Origin: Pseudomonadota bacterium
Lineage (GTDB): Bacteria > Pseudomonadota > Gammaproteobacteria > Steroidobacterales > JBCBZW01
NCBI GenBank assembly: GCA_039815145.1
Contig: JBCBZW010000054.1
Location: 1-32,158, forward strand
Length of the DNA: 32,158 nt
Reading direction: 5' to 3'
Below the pieces are notes generated by a model. It ran no database searches and was not told where the DNA came from. It saw only the letters and a list, made by a program, of their open reading frames with translations. Of the stretch, positions 1 to 8,800 are shown one piece after another (position 1 is the stretch's first letter; every line of letters starts with the position of its first letter). The translations under genes and the position numbers were made by a program.

Positions 1-1
1 C

Positions 2-2578
2 GAGGAACGTGCCCAACAGGGAATCCCGCCGAAACCCCTGAGCGCGGAGCAAGTCACTGAGCTGGTTGAACTTATCAAGGCGCCGCCGGCCGGCGAGGAG
101 ACCTTGCTGCTGGACCTGCTGACGCATCGGGTGCCGCCCGGCGTGGACGATGCCGCCTACGTGAAGGCAGCGTTCCTGGCGGACATCGCCAAGGGCGCCA
201 CGGATTGCGGTCTGATAAGCCGCGAGCGCGCGATCGAACTGCTTGGCACCATGCTCGGCGGCTACAACATCATGCCCCTGGTGGAGCTGCTGGACGACGA
301 CGCCCTGGGCGCCCTGGCGGGCGAACAGCTCAAGCGCACGCTGCTTATGTTCGACGCCTTCCACGACGTGGCGGAGAAGGCCAAGGCCGGCAACGCCAAC
401 GCTGAGGCCGTGATGCAATCCTGGGCCGACGCCGAGTGGTTCACCGCCAAGGACGACGTGCCGGAAGCCATCAAGCTCACCGTCTTCAAGGTCACCGGAG
501 AGACCAACACGGACGACCTCTCCCCCGCCCAGGACGCCTGGTCCCGGCCGGACATCCCCCTGCACTCCCTGGCCATGCTCAAGAACCCGCGCGAGGGCAT
601 CACCGATGCCATCCCGCAGATCGAGGAGTTGAAGCAAAAGGGTAATCCCGTGGCCTATGTCGGCGACGTGGTCGGCACCGGCTCCTCGCGCAAGTCCGCC
701 ACCAATTCGGTGCTGTGGACCATGGGCGATGACATCCCCTACGTGCCCAACAAGCGCCAGGGCGGCGTGGTGCTCGGCAGCAAGATCGCGCCGATTTTCT
801 TCAATACGGTGGAAGACTCCGGTGCTCTGCCGATCGAAGTGTCCGTGGACAACATGGCCATGGGCGATGTGATCGTGCTCAAGCCCTACGAGGGCAAGGT
901 CGAGAACGAAGCTGGCGAGACGATCGCCGAGTTCAGTCTGAAGACGGACGTGATCCTGGACGAGGTGAAGGCCGGTGGCCGCATCCCCCTGATCATCGGC
1001 CGCAGCCTCACCGAACGTGCCCGTGAGGCGCTGGAACTCGGCCCCACGGACGTATTCCGCCGTCCGGTCGATCCTAACGACACGGGCAAGGGCTTCACCC
1101 TGGCGCAGAAGATCGTCGGCCGCGCCTGCGGCCTCGGCGAGGGGCAGGGCATCCGCCCCGGCACCTACTGCGAGCCGCGCATGGGCACGGTCGGGTCCCA
1201 GGACACCACCGGCCCCATGACCCGCGACGAGCTGAAGGAACTGGCCTGCCTCGGTTTCTCCGCCGACCTCGTCATGCAGAGCTTCTGCCACACGGCGGCG
1301 TATCCGAAGCCCGTCGATATCGAAACCCAGCACACGCTGCCGGACTTCATCCAGACCCGCGGCGGCGTGAGCCTGCGCCCGGGCGACGGCATCATCCACA
1401 GCTGGCTGAACCGCATGCTGCTGCCGGACCAGGTGGGTACGGGCGGTGACTCGCACACGCGCTTCCCCCTCGGCATCTCCTTCCCGGCGGGCTCGGGCCT
1501 GGTCGCCTTCGGTGCGGCCCTCGGCGTGATTCCCCTGGACATGCCCGAGTCGGTGCTGGTGCGCTTCACCGGCGAGATGCAGCCGGGCATCACCCTGCGT
1601 GACCTCGTCAACGCCATTCCCTACGCGGCCCTGCAGCGCGGCCTGCTCACGGTGGAGAAGAAGGGCAAGAAGAACGTCTACAACGGCCGCATCCTCGAGA
1701 TCGAAGGGCTGCCGCACCTCACGGTGGAGCAGGCCTTCGAGCTGTCCGATGCGTCCGCCGAGCGTTCGGCGGGTGGTTGCACGATCAACCTCTCCGAAGA
1801 ATCCGTGGCTGAGTACCTGCGCTCGAACATCGTGATGCTGCGCTGGATGATCGCCAACGGCTACCGCGACGTGCGCACGCTGGAGCGTCGCGCCCAGGCC
1901 ATGGAGGCCTGGCTCGAGAACCCGAGCCTCATGCGCGCCGACGCGGACGCGGAGTACGCCGAGGTGATCGAGATCAACATGTCCGAGATCACCGAGCCGC
2001 TGCTGGCTTGCCCGAACGACCCCGACGACGTGAAGCCACTCTCGGAGGTGGCCGGCACCAAGATCGACGAGGTGTTCATCGGCTCGTGCATGACCAACAT
2101 CGGACACTTCCGCGCCGCCGGCAAGCTGCTCGAAGCGGCCAAGGAAGTGATCCCGACGCGCCTGTGGATGGCCCCGCCCACCAAGATGGACGAGCAGCAG
2201 CTCATGGAGGAGGGCTTCTACAACACCTACGCCCAGGCTGGAGCGCGCACGGAGATGCCGGGTTGCTCCCTGTGCATGGGCAACCAGGCGCGAATCGCCG
2301 CCGGGTCCACCTGTGTCTCCACGTCCACGCGTAACTTCCCCAACCGTTTGGGGCAGGGAGCTAACGTTTTCCTTGCGTCCGCCGAGTTGGCGGCGATCTG
2401 CTCCATCCTCGGGCGGATCCCGGAGAAGGACGAGTACCTGGAGTACGCTGGCAAGATCGACTCCATGGCGCCGGAGATCTACAACTACATGAACTTCGAC
2501 CAGCAGGAGGAGTTCGTGGACGCCGCGGCGCGAGGCAAGGCGATGGCCGCCGAGGTGGCCGAGGCCAAGGCGAGCTGA
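2..2578 (+). CDS. acnB: Aconitate hydratase B, 5' partial
   Basis: Cytoplasmic TCA-cycle enzyme that isomerises citrate to isocitrate through cis-aconitate on a [4Fe-4S] cluster; AcnB enzymes may also act on 2-methyl-aconitate. The frame is open from base 2, and the first codons (E-E-R-A-Q-Q-G-I-P) already align with E. coli AcnB from about residue 11. The true start is therefore just outside the window, and the TTG at 104 is not the start. There are 858 residues here against 865 in E. coli. The order matches AcnB: HEAT-like N-terminus, swivel domain ([16 protein letters not shown]), then the cluster domains. Cluster cysteines are visible in IGSCMTN (codon at 2087) and GCSLCMGN (codons at 2264 and 2273), residues 696, 755 and 758 of the visible part, with the same spacing as E. 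coli 710/769/772. It is followed by a strong terminator, so it is transcriptionally separate from the H-NOX genes. Confidence 0.98.
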   Translation, partial: EERAQQGIPPKPLSAEQVTELVELIKAPPAGEETLLLDLLTHRVPPGVDDAAYVKAAFLADIAKGATDCGLISRERAIELLGTMLGGYNIMPLVELLDDDALGALAGEQLKRTLLMFDAFHDVAEKAKAGNANAEAVMQSWADAEWFTAKDDVPEAIKLTVFKVTGETNTDDLSPAQDAWSRPDIPLHSLAMLKNPREGITDAIPQIEELKQKGNPVAYVGDVVGTGSSRKSATNSVLWTMGDDIPYVPNKRQGGVVLGSKIAPIFFNTVEDSGALPIEVSVDNMAMGDVIVLKPYEGKVENEAGETIAEFSLKTDVILDEVKAGGRIPLIIGRSLTERAREALELGPTDVFRRPVDPNDTGKGFTLAQKIVGRACGLGEGQGIRPGTYCEPRMGTVGSQDTTGPMTRDELKELACLGFSADLVMQSFCHTAAYPKPVDIETQHTLPDFIQTRGGVSLRPGDGIIHSWLNRMLLPDQVGTGGDSHTRFPLGISFPAGSGLVAFGAALGVIPLDMPESVLVRFTGEMQPGITLRDLVNAIPYAALQRGLLTVEKKGKKNVYNGRILEIEGLPHLTVEQAFELSDASAERSAGGCTINLSEESVAEYLRSNIVMLRWMIANGYRDVRTLERRAQAMEAWLENPSLMRADADAEYAEVIEINMSEITEPLLACPNDPDDVKPLSEVAGTKIDEVFIGSCMTNIGHFRAAGKLLEAAKEVIPTRLWMAPPTKMDEQQLMEEGFYNTYAQAGARTEMPGCSLCMGNQARIAAGSTCVSTSTRNFPNRLGQGANVFLASAELAAICSILGRIPEKDEYLEYAGKIDSMAPEIYNYMNFDQQEEFVDAAARGKAMAAEVAEAKAS

Positions 2579-2640
2579 GCCGAGGCGGTGGCGGGTGCGC
2601 GGCGATCGCGTGCCCGCCCACAAAACGCGTACGTCCAGAG

Positions 2641-2669
2641 ACGGCGGGGCCTTGGGTCCCGCCGTTTTT
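2641..2669 (+). terminator. Rho-independent terminator of acnB
   Basis: Perfect 8-bp GC-rich stem (ACGGCGGG at 2641-2648 with CCCGCCGT at 2658-2665), a 9-nt loop and then a T run (2665-2669). It lies 63 nt after the acnB stop and 146 nt before the H-NOX gene, so it isolates the two units. Confidence 0.85.
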
Positions 2670-2814
2670 CATTTTGTGTCCTGGGCGGCGGATCGTTAGG
2701 CCGCGGGTGCCCCAGTTGGCATAACGGCGGGCCCTGTTCCAACTCCGAGGCGGCGGCCCTAAACCTTGTCTAGTCCAAGCCGATCCCGGAGAGGAGACAC
2801 TACGGGAGCCGGCG

Positions 2815-3354
2815 ATGTACGGACTGGTCAATAAGGGGATTCGAGACTACGCGCTCACCAGCGGTGGCGAGGATCTCTGGCAACGCATTCGCACCAAGGC
2901 CGACTGGGCCGAGGACGACTTCCTCAGTATGCAGGACTACGACGATGCGGTGTCCGTGCGCCTGATCGGGGCGGCGGCCGACGTGTTGGAGACCACGCCA
3001 GACGACATCATGCGTGGCTTCGGCCGGCACTGGGTGCTGTTCACGGGGCAGGAGGGCTACGGTCCGCTCATGTCCCTGTCGGGCGCCACCTTGCCCGAGT
3101 TTCTGAAGAACCTGGATGCCATGCACGGTCGGCTGAAGAACTCGATGATGGGGTTGAAACCACCGAAGTTCACCTGCACCCAGCTCGATGACACCACCTA
3201 TGAAGTGTCCTACTTCTCCGAACGCGAGGGGCTGGCGCCGATGGTGGAGGGCTTGCTGAGCGGCCTGGCGGAGCGCTTCGAGGTGGAGGTCACGATCACC
3301 TGTGTCGAGGTCAGCGACGCGAAGAACGCTGCGGTCTTCCACCTGGCGCTCTAG
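2815..3354 (+). CDS. H-NOX haem nitric oxide sensor
   Basis: Stand-alone H-NOX (HNOB) protein of 179 aa, the normal family length. It is a cytosolic haem sensor that passes NO binding to a partner signalling enzyme. It opens with the typical MYGLVNK. The proximal haem ligand is His104 in NLDAMHGRL. The haem-propionate motif YxSxR is Tyr133-Phe-Ser135-Glu-Arg137. The residue five after that Arg is Pro142, where the O2-binding Thermoanaerobacter protein has Tyr140, so an NO-selective sensor is inferred. Only two cysteines (121, 163) are present, fewer than in H-NOX proteins with a structural zinc site. The start is supported by GGGAG 6 nt upstream. The next gene begins 9 nt after the stop and carries an H-NOX-associated domain, so the two are co-transcribed partners. 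Confidence 0.95.
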   Translation: MYGLVNKGIRDYALTSGGEDLWQRIRTKADWAEDDFLSMQDYDDAVSVRLIGAAADVLETTPDDIMRGFGRHWVLFTGQEGYGPLMSLSGATLPEFLKNLDAMHGRLKNSMMGLKPPKFTCTQLDDTTYEVSYFSEREGLAPMVEGLLSGLAERFEVEVTITCVEVSDAKNAAVFHLAL

Positions 3355-3363
3355 GCACCACGC

Positions 3364-5838
3364 GTGAGCAGTGACGCCTCAGGGCGTACCCTTGCTGAGC
3401 TTTTCCCGTTCTGCCTCGAAGTGGACGACGCGCTTGTCGTGCGCGCTTGCGGCGCCTCGGCGCCGAAGCTGTTCGGGGAGTTACTCATCGGTCAGTCGCT
3501 GTGGGATCTGGTCGATCCGCCCGACGAAGGTGAGACCCTGAGCTTCGATGCGATCCGGGCCACGGCGGGCGAGCGCTTGGTGTTCCCGCTCAAAGCAGCC
3601 GCGGGGCGCCTGCGCGGGCAAGCGCACGCGATCATGCCCAGACGCCTAATGCTGCTGATCACTCCTTGGTTCGACGAGGTGAACGACCTCCTGGCGCTGG
3701 GTCTCACCGAATCGGACTTCGCTCCGCACGAAGCGTCCATCGATTTTCTCTTCATGAACCACGCGCGGTCGGTGCAGGCCCAGGAGCAGCTGGCGTTGAA
3801 CAAACGCTTGCAGAGCACCCTGGCCGAGACGCATCGCCTCGCGGGCCTGGAGCAAGAGCTGAACCGGGGGTTGGCGCTCGCCGCTGACCTGCGCATTCGC
3901 ATGGAAGGCGGGTGTATCGCTGATCTGGCGATCAACCATGAGAGCCTGACCCCGTTGGCGAGTGAAATCGCCATCGGCGCTTGCCTGTCCACGATGCCCG
4001 GTTGGCTGGCGCAGATGCTGTCCGCGAGTCAGCGTGCCCAGGAAGGTGAGGTCACGTCCGACGTACACGTGATCGAGCTCGACGGGGTGTCGCACACGCT
4101 GGACCTGCGCGTGTCGGGGGATCCGAACCGCAGCGCCATCATCGTCGGTCGGGATGTCACGGAGGAGCGCGCCGAGCAGGTGCTCCTGCTGCAAACCCTG
4201 GAGCATGCCCTGGAGGGGGTGCTGATGGCCGACCAGGACCATCGCATCGTGTTTGCGAACCGGGCGGCCGAGCGCATGTTCGCCTACCGGCGCGAGCAGC
4301 TCGTGGGCAAGCCCCTGGACTTCCTGTGCGCGGACGACTCCCTGAGCAAGCTGTCCACGGTGCTTAGCGGCGACATCGCCCTGCGCCGCCGTGACCGCGT
4401 GACCCTCACCTGTAACGTCTCGACCTCGCGAGTCCAGCACGGCGAGCGAGAGCTGGTCACCGCGTTCCTCGAGGACGTCACGGAGCGGCGAGCCGCGGAA
4501 TCGCGTATCGAGTACCAGGCCAGCCACGATCCCCTCACCGGCCTCGCCAACCGGGCTCAGTTCATGCGCAGCTTGGATCGCCTGCTCACCCACAGTCGCG
4601 AGCCCCTCGCCGTGGCGCTCATCGACATGGACGACTTCAAGGCCGTGAACGATCTGCACGGGCATGCCGCCGGCGATGAGTTCCTCTGCCGGATCGCCGA
4701 TCGTATCCAGCGCACGGTGCGGCCAGGGGACGTAGCCTGTCGCCTCGGCGGCGATGAGTTCGCGATCATCCTCGCCGAGGTGACCGGCGCCGAGGAGGCG
4801 GAGAAGGCCCTACAGCGCTTGCTAGGTGAACTGTGCGTGCACCTGGACATCGCCGGGGCGTCGTTCGTGCCCAGTGCGAGCGTTGGCGTGGTGGTGACCG
4901 CCCCCGGGAATGCGCCCTCCGATGTGTTGCGCCACGCGGACCTCGCCATGTACCAGGCGAAGGCGCGAGGCAAGAATCAAATCGCGCTGTTCACCGAATC
5001 GATGCAACGCGAGGTGATCCAGCGCATCGAGTTGCAGCGCAACCTGTCCCTCGCCATCGAACGCGATGAGATCAAGGCCTACTACCAACCCATCGTCGAT
5101 CTCGAGACCGGTGAGCCGGTAGCGCTCGAAGCCCTCGCCCGCTGGGAGACGGCCGAGGGCAAGGTGATCCCCCCGGGGCAGTTCATCGAGGTGGCGGAGC
5201 AGTCGGACCTCATCGTCAGGATCGGTGAGGCCGTGCTCGAGCAGGCGATCGATACGGTGCGCGTGGTGAGAGAGCAGTGGCCGCAGATGCGCGTGAGCGT
5301 GAACTTCTCCGCCCGGCACTTCCTCGAGGCCGGTCTCCTCGACTACCTCGATCGGGTGCTGCGTGAGGCTGGCCTGCCGGCATCCGCCCTCACCATGGAA
5401 CTCACCGAGAGCATGCTGCTGGCAGACCAGAGCGCCGTGCGTGAGCGCTTTGCGGCCCTGCGCGGGCTCGGCCTGCGGATCGCCCTGGACGACTTCGGCA
5501 CGGGCTACTCGTCCTTGTCCTACCTCGATCGCTTTCGCTTCGATCTGCTGAAGATCGACAAGAGCTTCGTGCGCGGGTTGGCCTCGCGCAGCGTGCGCAA
5601 GGAGCTCGCGCAGACCATCGTTGCCGTGGGCGGCATCATCGGCATCGACGTGGTGGCGGAGGGTATCGAAGAGGCCTCTGACGAGGCGATCCTGAAGGAG
5701 ATGCGCTGCCAGTACGGCCAGGGCTATTTCTACTCCAAGCCCATGCCGCGCGACGCCCTTTCCCTCTACCTCGGGGAGGAGCGCGCTCGCCTCGACGCGG
5801 CGACCGGGCGAGCCGAGATCAGGCTAATGAACTCGTAA
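3364..5838 (+). CDS. H-NOX-associated GGDEF-EAL c-di-GMP enzyme
   Basis: Bifunctional diguanylate cyclase/phosphodiesterase of 824 aa. Domains in order: H-NOX-associated (HNOBA) domain about 8-175 (FPF at the start, then the TPWFDEVNDLLALGLTESDF type motif); coiled linker; a further sensory region; PAS about 275-375; GGDEF with intact GGDEF at 462-466 and an RxxD inhibitory site at 453-456; EAL with EAL at 589-591, NFS, DDFGTGYSS, KIDKSF and AEGIE all present. Both activities should be possible, and H-NOX presumably sets the balance by NO, as shown for other H-NOX/c-di-GMP pairs. No transmembrane segment is seen, so it is cytosolic. The GTG start at 3364 lies 9 nt behind the H-NOX stop with a weak ribosome site, suggesting translational coupling. 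The 3' end overlaps the convergent receiver gene by 15 nt. Confidence 0.95.
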   Translation: MSSDASGRTLAELFPFCLEVDDALVVRACGASAPKLFGELLIGQSLWDLVDPPDEGETLSFDAIRATAGERLVFPLKAAAGRLRGQAHAIMPRRLMLLITPWFDEVNDLLALGLTESDFAPHEASIDFLFMNHARSVQAQEQLALNKRLQSTLAETHRLAGLEQELNRGLALAADLRIRMEGGCIADLAINHESLTPLASEIAIGACLSTMPGWLAQMLSASQRAQEGEVTSDVHVIELDGVSHTLDLRVSGDPNRSAIIVGRDVTEERAEQVLLLQTLEHALEGVLMADQDHRIVFANRAAERMFAYRREQLVGKPLDFLCADDSLSKLSTVLSGDIALRRRDRVTLTCNVSTSRVQHGERELVTAFLEDVTERRAAESRIEYQASHDPLTGLANRAQFMRSLDRLLTHSREPLAVALIDMDDFKAVNDLHGHAAGDEFLCRIADRIQRTVRPGDVACRLGGDEFAIILAEVTGAEEAEKALQRLLGELCVHLDIAGASFVPSASVGVVVTAPGNAPSDVLRHADLAMYQAKARGKNQIALFTESMQREVIQRIELQRNLSLAIERDEIKAYYQPIVDLETGEPVALEALARWETAEGKVIPPGQFIEVAEQSDLIVRIGEAVLEQAIDTVRVVREQWPQMRVSVNFSARHFLEAGLLDYLDRVLREAGLPASALTMELTESMLLADQSAVRERFAALRGLGLRIALDDFGTGYSSLSYLDRFRFDLLKIDKSFVRGLASRSVRKELAQTIVAVGGIIGIDVVAEGIEEASDEAILKEMRCQYGQGYFYSKPMPRDALSLYLGEERARLDAATGRAEIRLMNS

Positions 5839-6300
5839 ATCGGCGCGCGAGGACTCAGGCCGCATGTCATTCGGCAGGCGGAGCAGCGCGTGGGCGGGTG
5901 TCCAGCGGTCCGGTGCGCAGACCAGCAGTACATCATCGGCCTGCAGTGGCTTGGCGATCACGTGTTTCACCGCCGAGAAGCCGAAGGCGCGTGCCGTGTC
6001 TTCGGGGGTAGGAGAGGTCGCGAGGATGGCGACCGTGCCGAGGCACTCCTCCCCCAATTCCTGCGTCACGGTTTCGAGAAAATCGATGCCGTTCAGGCGC
6101 GGCATGTGCAGATCGAGGAGCACCACGTCGATCTCCGGTCGCTGCTTGCGTCGAAGAAAGTCCAAGGCCTCGTCGGGATAGAGAAAGCAGACCACCCGTT
6201 CGACCAGGCCCGACTTCTCCAGGGCCCGCTGCGCCAGTTTCTGATCGACCAGGCTGTCGTCAACGATCATCGCAGTGAGAGTTGGCGTGGCATGTGTCAT
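5824..6300 (-). CDS. Single-domain response regulator (CheY/Rcp1-like)
   Basis: Stand-alone receiver domain, 158 aa from the ATG at 6300. Phosphorylation residues are visible: acidic pair Asp14-Asp15 (IVDDS), phospho-acceptor Asp63 (LLDLHMPRLNG), Thr95/Ser96 (ILATS) and Lys117 (IAKP). The slightly long 60s loop and C-terminal tail resemble Rcp1-type receivers that work with phytochrome-like or hybrid kinases. There is no output domain, so it signals by protein contact. An upstream in-frame ATG would add 19 residues rich in Thr and Arg that do not look like a receiver; the shorter start has GAGGA about 11 nt upstream. No kinase gene is nearby. It converges on, and overlaps by 15 nt, the c-di-GMP enzyme gene, which it may serve. 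Confidence 0.9.
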   Translation of the reverse strand: MTHATPTLTAMIVDDSLVDQKLAQRALEKSGLVERVVCFLYPDEALDFLRRKQRPEIDVVLLDLHMPRLNGIDFLETVTQELGEECLGTVAILATSPTPEDTARAFGFSAVKHVIAKPLQADDVLLVCAPDRWTPAHALLRLPNDMRPESSRADLRVH

Positions 6301-6455
6301 CGGGCGGCGAGTCCTCGTCGTGAGGTGGGTGTGAGTGGTGATGCTAGGGCGCCTCACCCCGGCCTAGATGAGAACTGGTTCACAGGTTGCTCCGGCGTTT
6401 TGCCCTGATCTAAGGAGCACGACTCATAGGTCGCATCACTGCCGTTTCCGCTCTT

Positions 6456-7307
6456 TCAGGGCGCGAGCGTGATGATGTCGATTCGGTTGAGGGCAACGTA
6501 CGGCACTATCAACCGCTTACGCTTGGTATCTACACCAAGGTCGGCGGGTTTGCCGGCCAGAGCGATCGTCATCCGGTCGGCGCCGTTGGAAATGACGTGC
6601 AGGCTCTGATCCTGCTGGCTGGCCACGAAGAGCTTGCCGTCCACCAGCTCCAGGCCGTCGAAGTTGCCCCCGCCGTTCAGGGTGGCCACGGTGGAGAAGT
6701 CACCGGTGCCCGGTCGCCACGCAGCCACGTGGTCGGCGCCGCTCCAGGGCGCGAGGAGAAAGCCATCGCCGCGTGGCCCGCGGGTGATGCCGTTGGCGCG
6801 GAAGGGCGTCTTCGCCGCGATCGTGGCCTTGCCCTCGGCGATGCGGTAGAGCACGGACGTGCCCGTGTCCGTCACGTACAGGTGGCCCCCGTCGTCGGCG
6901 GCGATGTCGTTCGGAAAGCCTGGTTCGAAGGCGGCCAGGGAGACGAAGCTCAGGTGCTCGCCCGAGCGTCGATCGAACTCGTGCACGCCCTGTGCATCGG
7001 CCACCCACAAGCTAGCGCCTGCGATAAGCATGCCGCGACCGGCGTGGAAGGGGTGCTGCGCGGTGCCCGTCATGAACATGAGGTCGAGGATCTCACCCGA
7101 AGGGGAAACCTTGGAGACGAACCCGTTGCTGTCGCCATTGACCTCGCCGTTGAAGTTGGCCACGAAGTAGACGTCCTGCTCGGGGTCGTAGCGCACCGCC
7201 TCGGGGCCCTTGAAGCCCTCCACGGAGAGGACGAGTTCGCCGGCCGCGACAGCGGTGGCGGCGAGGGTGAGCAAGCTGGCGATGGCCAGGGCGGCGCGAT
7301 TGGGCAT
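6456..7307 (-). CDS. Secreted SMP-30/gluconolactonase-like beta-propeller
   Basis: 283 aa. An N-terminal signal peptide (hydrophobic AALAIASLLTLAATAVA, cleavage near AVA-AG) sends it to the periplasm. The rest is a six-bladed propeller of the SMP-30/NHL type with repeated units such as GPEAVRYD, LWVADAQGVHEFD, PNDIAADDGGHLYVTD, ANGITRGPRG and NFDGLELVDGKLFVAS. Asn and Asp at the ends of these loops match the metal-binding positions of SMP-30 lactonases. The substrate cannot be told; lactone hydrolysis or a pure sugar-binding role are both possible. The start is set at 7307 rather than the in-frame ATG at 7322 because a GAGGA lies 8 nt before 7307 and nothing lies before 7322. It is alone on this strand, divergent from the alpha/beta hydrolase. 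Confidence 0.85.
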   Translation of the reverse strand: MPNRAALAIASLLTLAATAVAAGELVLSVEGFKGPEAVRYDPEQDVYFVANFNGEVNGDSNGFVSKVSPSGEILDLMFMTGTAQHPFHAGRGMLIAGASLWVADAQGVHEFDRRSGEHLSFVSLAAFEPGFPNDIAADDGGHLYVTDTGTSVLYRIAEGKATIAAKTPFRANGITRGPRGDGFLLAPWSGADHVAAWRPGTGDFSTVATLNGGGNFDGLELVDGKLFVASQQDQSLHVISNGADRMTIALAGKPADLGVDTKRKRLIVPYVALNRIDIITLAP

Positions 7308-7315
7308 GGTGAGGG

Positions 7316-7320
7316 TCCTC
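7316..7320 (-). promoter_or_regulatory. Ribosome binding site deciding the propeller gene start
   Basis: GAGGA on the minus strand with an 8-nt spacer to the ATG at 7307. It overlaps the alternative upstream ATG (7322), which itself has no purine-rich site before it. Confidence 0.6.
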
Positions 7321-7640
7321 ATGATGGTGGCCCAGTGTAGGCTGCTGGCCGCGCCTTTCGAGCGGTTTTGCCTGCGGATGGCCGCTTGCCGCCGCAGGGC
7401 GCCGGCGGCGGAGACCGTTCGACGGGCCGGATCCCGAGAGCTCGTGCCGAGTCGTGCCGCGGCGTGCTCAACGCGCTACCCCGAGACCTTCGTGTTGCCC
7501 CTCTCGCGCGCATGCGTTCGGCGGTCGTGCCGTTCCTTCACGATCAGGTCGCTTCCCAAAGCCACGCGGCCGTTCTCAAAGGGCGGCGGCGCCATTCGGG
7601 TGTGCCCTCGTCATCCTCCAGGCGTGCACGTACGCGAACG

Positions 7641-7648
7641 AAGGAGGT
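7641..7648 (+). promoter_or_regulatory. Strong ribosome binding site of the hydrolase gene
   Basis: AAGGAGGT, a near-perfect anti-16S match, 5 nt before the ATG at 7654. It fixes the start although the frame is open for a further 444 nt upstream. Confidence 0.85.
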
Positions 7649-7653
7649 ACGCG

Positions 7654-8748
7654 ATGATGAACGCACGACGAAGCCAGCGCCCGTGGGCGGGGCTCACCCT
7701 GGCGCTGACATCCCTGCTGGTCGCCCTCGCCGTGGCCCCCGCGGCGGCCGCGGATGGGCTCCTGAACCCACCGTTCTTCCCCGCGGTGAACAGTGAGACC
7801 ATCGACGGTCGAACGCTCGTCTGGAGCGAGCTGGGCGCCGCCGACGGATTTCCCCTCTTCTTCGCCGTCGGCTTCCCCCACGCCGCCTCGACGGGCGCCG
7901 GCGCCCTCTCGCCCCTGGACGAATTCCTGCGCCGAGAGAACGTGCGTCTCATCGCGTTCGAACGCACGGGCGCGACCAACCGGTCTACCTTCGATGTGGA
8001 CGACACGCTCGACGATTACGTGGCCGACGTCGAGCGCATAACCGCACTGCTAGGTGTGGAGCGCTTCTCCGTGCTGGCGTTCTCGGCCGGTGGGCCAGGG
8101 GCCCTCGCTGTTGCCGCCACCTTCCCCGAGCGAGTGCGCAGCGTGCACCTCATGGCCGCGCGGGGCCGCTACGAGGACGCCCTGGCCGAGCGCACCGGAG
8201 AGCAAGCGGACTTCGAGGCGCTGATTGACGACCCCCTGGCCTACGCGCCGTTCTACGAGTTCTTTCCGCCGCCGCGCGTGTTTCTGGACCCGAACGACGT
8301 GGCGTTTCTCGATGCGAACTTCGGCACCGAATTCGTCGACTTCTACTTCGCGACGGCGATCGAGGAACTCGACCAGAACCCGGAGGGACTCAGTGCGAGT
8401 CGGGCCATCGGCTACCAGCCTTGGTCCTTCGCCCTGGGCGACGTGGTAGCGCCCGTGTTCGTCTACCAAGGCTGGGATGACACCTCGATCAAGGCCGAGG
8501 GGTATGCGCAGGACACGGCCGCCCGCGTTGGCGGCGCGTCCAGCGTGCGCTTCTACCCTGGGGAGAGTCACTTCGAGGCACACCTCAAGCACGTCGATCA
8601 GGTGGTGTTGGATCTGCAGACCTTCGGCCGGCGCCTGATCCTGTGCGTTGCCGACGGCGAAGGGAGGCGCACCGAGCAGGTGCCGGTGCCGCGGGTGGCC
8701 AGGCGGCTGCAGGAGGGCGCGACGATCGGCGACTGCGTTTGGCAGTAG
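7654..8748 (+). CDS. Secreted alpha/beta hydrolase
   Basis: 364 aa. Signal peptide about 1-34 (long hydrophobic TLALTSLLVALAVAPAAAA), so periplasmic or secreted. The mature part is an alpha/beta-hydrolase fold: oxyanion region AVGFPHAAS after beta-3, nucleophile elbow with Ser144 in LAFSAGGPGA, acid Asp275 or Asp276 (YQGWDDTS) and His306 (PGESHFEAH). The elbow reads A-x-S-x-G, not the usual G-x-S-x-G. A lid-like insertion rich in Phe and Pro (about 185-250) sits between strands 6 and 7. A C-terminal tail with Cys331 and Cys361 could form a disulfide. Substrate unknown; esterase or peptidase are equally possible. It is a single gene closed by a strong convergent terminator. Confidence 0.88.
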   Translation: MMNARRSQRPWAGLTLALTSLLVALAVAPAAAADGLLNPPFFPAVNSETIDGRTLVWSELGAADGFPLFFAVGFPHAASTGAGALSPLDEFLRRENVRLIAFERTGATNRSTFDVDDTLDDYVADVERITALLGVERFSVLAFSAGGPGALAVAATFPERVRSVHLMAARGRYEDALAERTGEQADFEALIDDPLAYAPFYEFFPPPRVFLDPNDVAFLDANFGTEFVDFYFATAIEELDQNPEGLSASRAIGYQPWSFALGDVVAPVFVYQGWDDTSIKAEGYAQDTAARVGGASSVRFYPGESHFEAHLKHVDQVVLDLQTFGRRLILCVADGEGRRTEQVPVPRVARRLQEGATIGDCVWQ

Positions 8749-8759
8749 CGCCGGTGATG

Positions 8760-8794
8760 GCCGGACGCTGCCGTGCGGATCGGAAGCGTCCGGC
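8760..8794. terminator. Bidirectional terminator hairpin between convergent genes
   Basis: Perfect 10-bp inverted repeat (GCCGGACGCT at 8760-8769, AGCGTCCGGC at 8785-8794) with a 15-nt loop. It sits in the 52 nt between the hydrolase stop and the protease stop. No long T run follows on either strand, so it may rely on Rho or act as an mRNA end stabiliser. Confidence 0.6.
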
Positions 8795-8800
8795 TAGAGG

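Larger units (their letters stand above)
7308..7653. other. 346-nt divergent intergenic region
   Basis: Region between the beta-propeller gene (minus) and the alpha/beta hydrolase gene (plus). A frame is open on the plus strand from 7210 into the hydrolase gene, but its extra 148 residues are Arg/Ala/Ser-rich and the real hydrolase start is clear at 7654, so I do not call it coding. Promoters for both genes should lie here. I see no convincing -35/-10 pair, palindrome or repeat. Confidence 0.6.

Noticed and set aside
3646-4665. Long open frame (339 codons) antisense to the H-NOX-linked c-di-GMP enzyme
   Set aside because: Antisense to a gene with clear domains; composition (His/Arg/Gln-rich) is the usual shadow of GC-rich codons; no ribosome site.
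7210-7653. N-terminal extension of the hydrolase frame
   Set aside because: A near-perfect ribosome site and signal peptide begin at 7654; the extra part is Arg/Ser-rich and overlaps the propeller gene.
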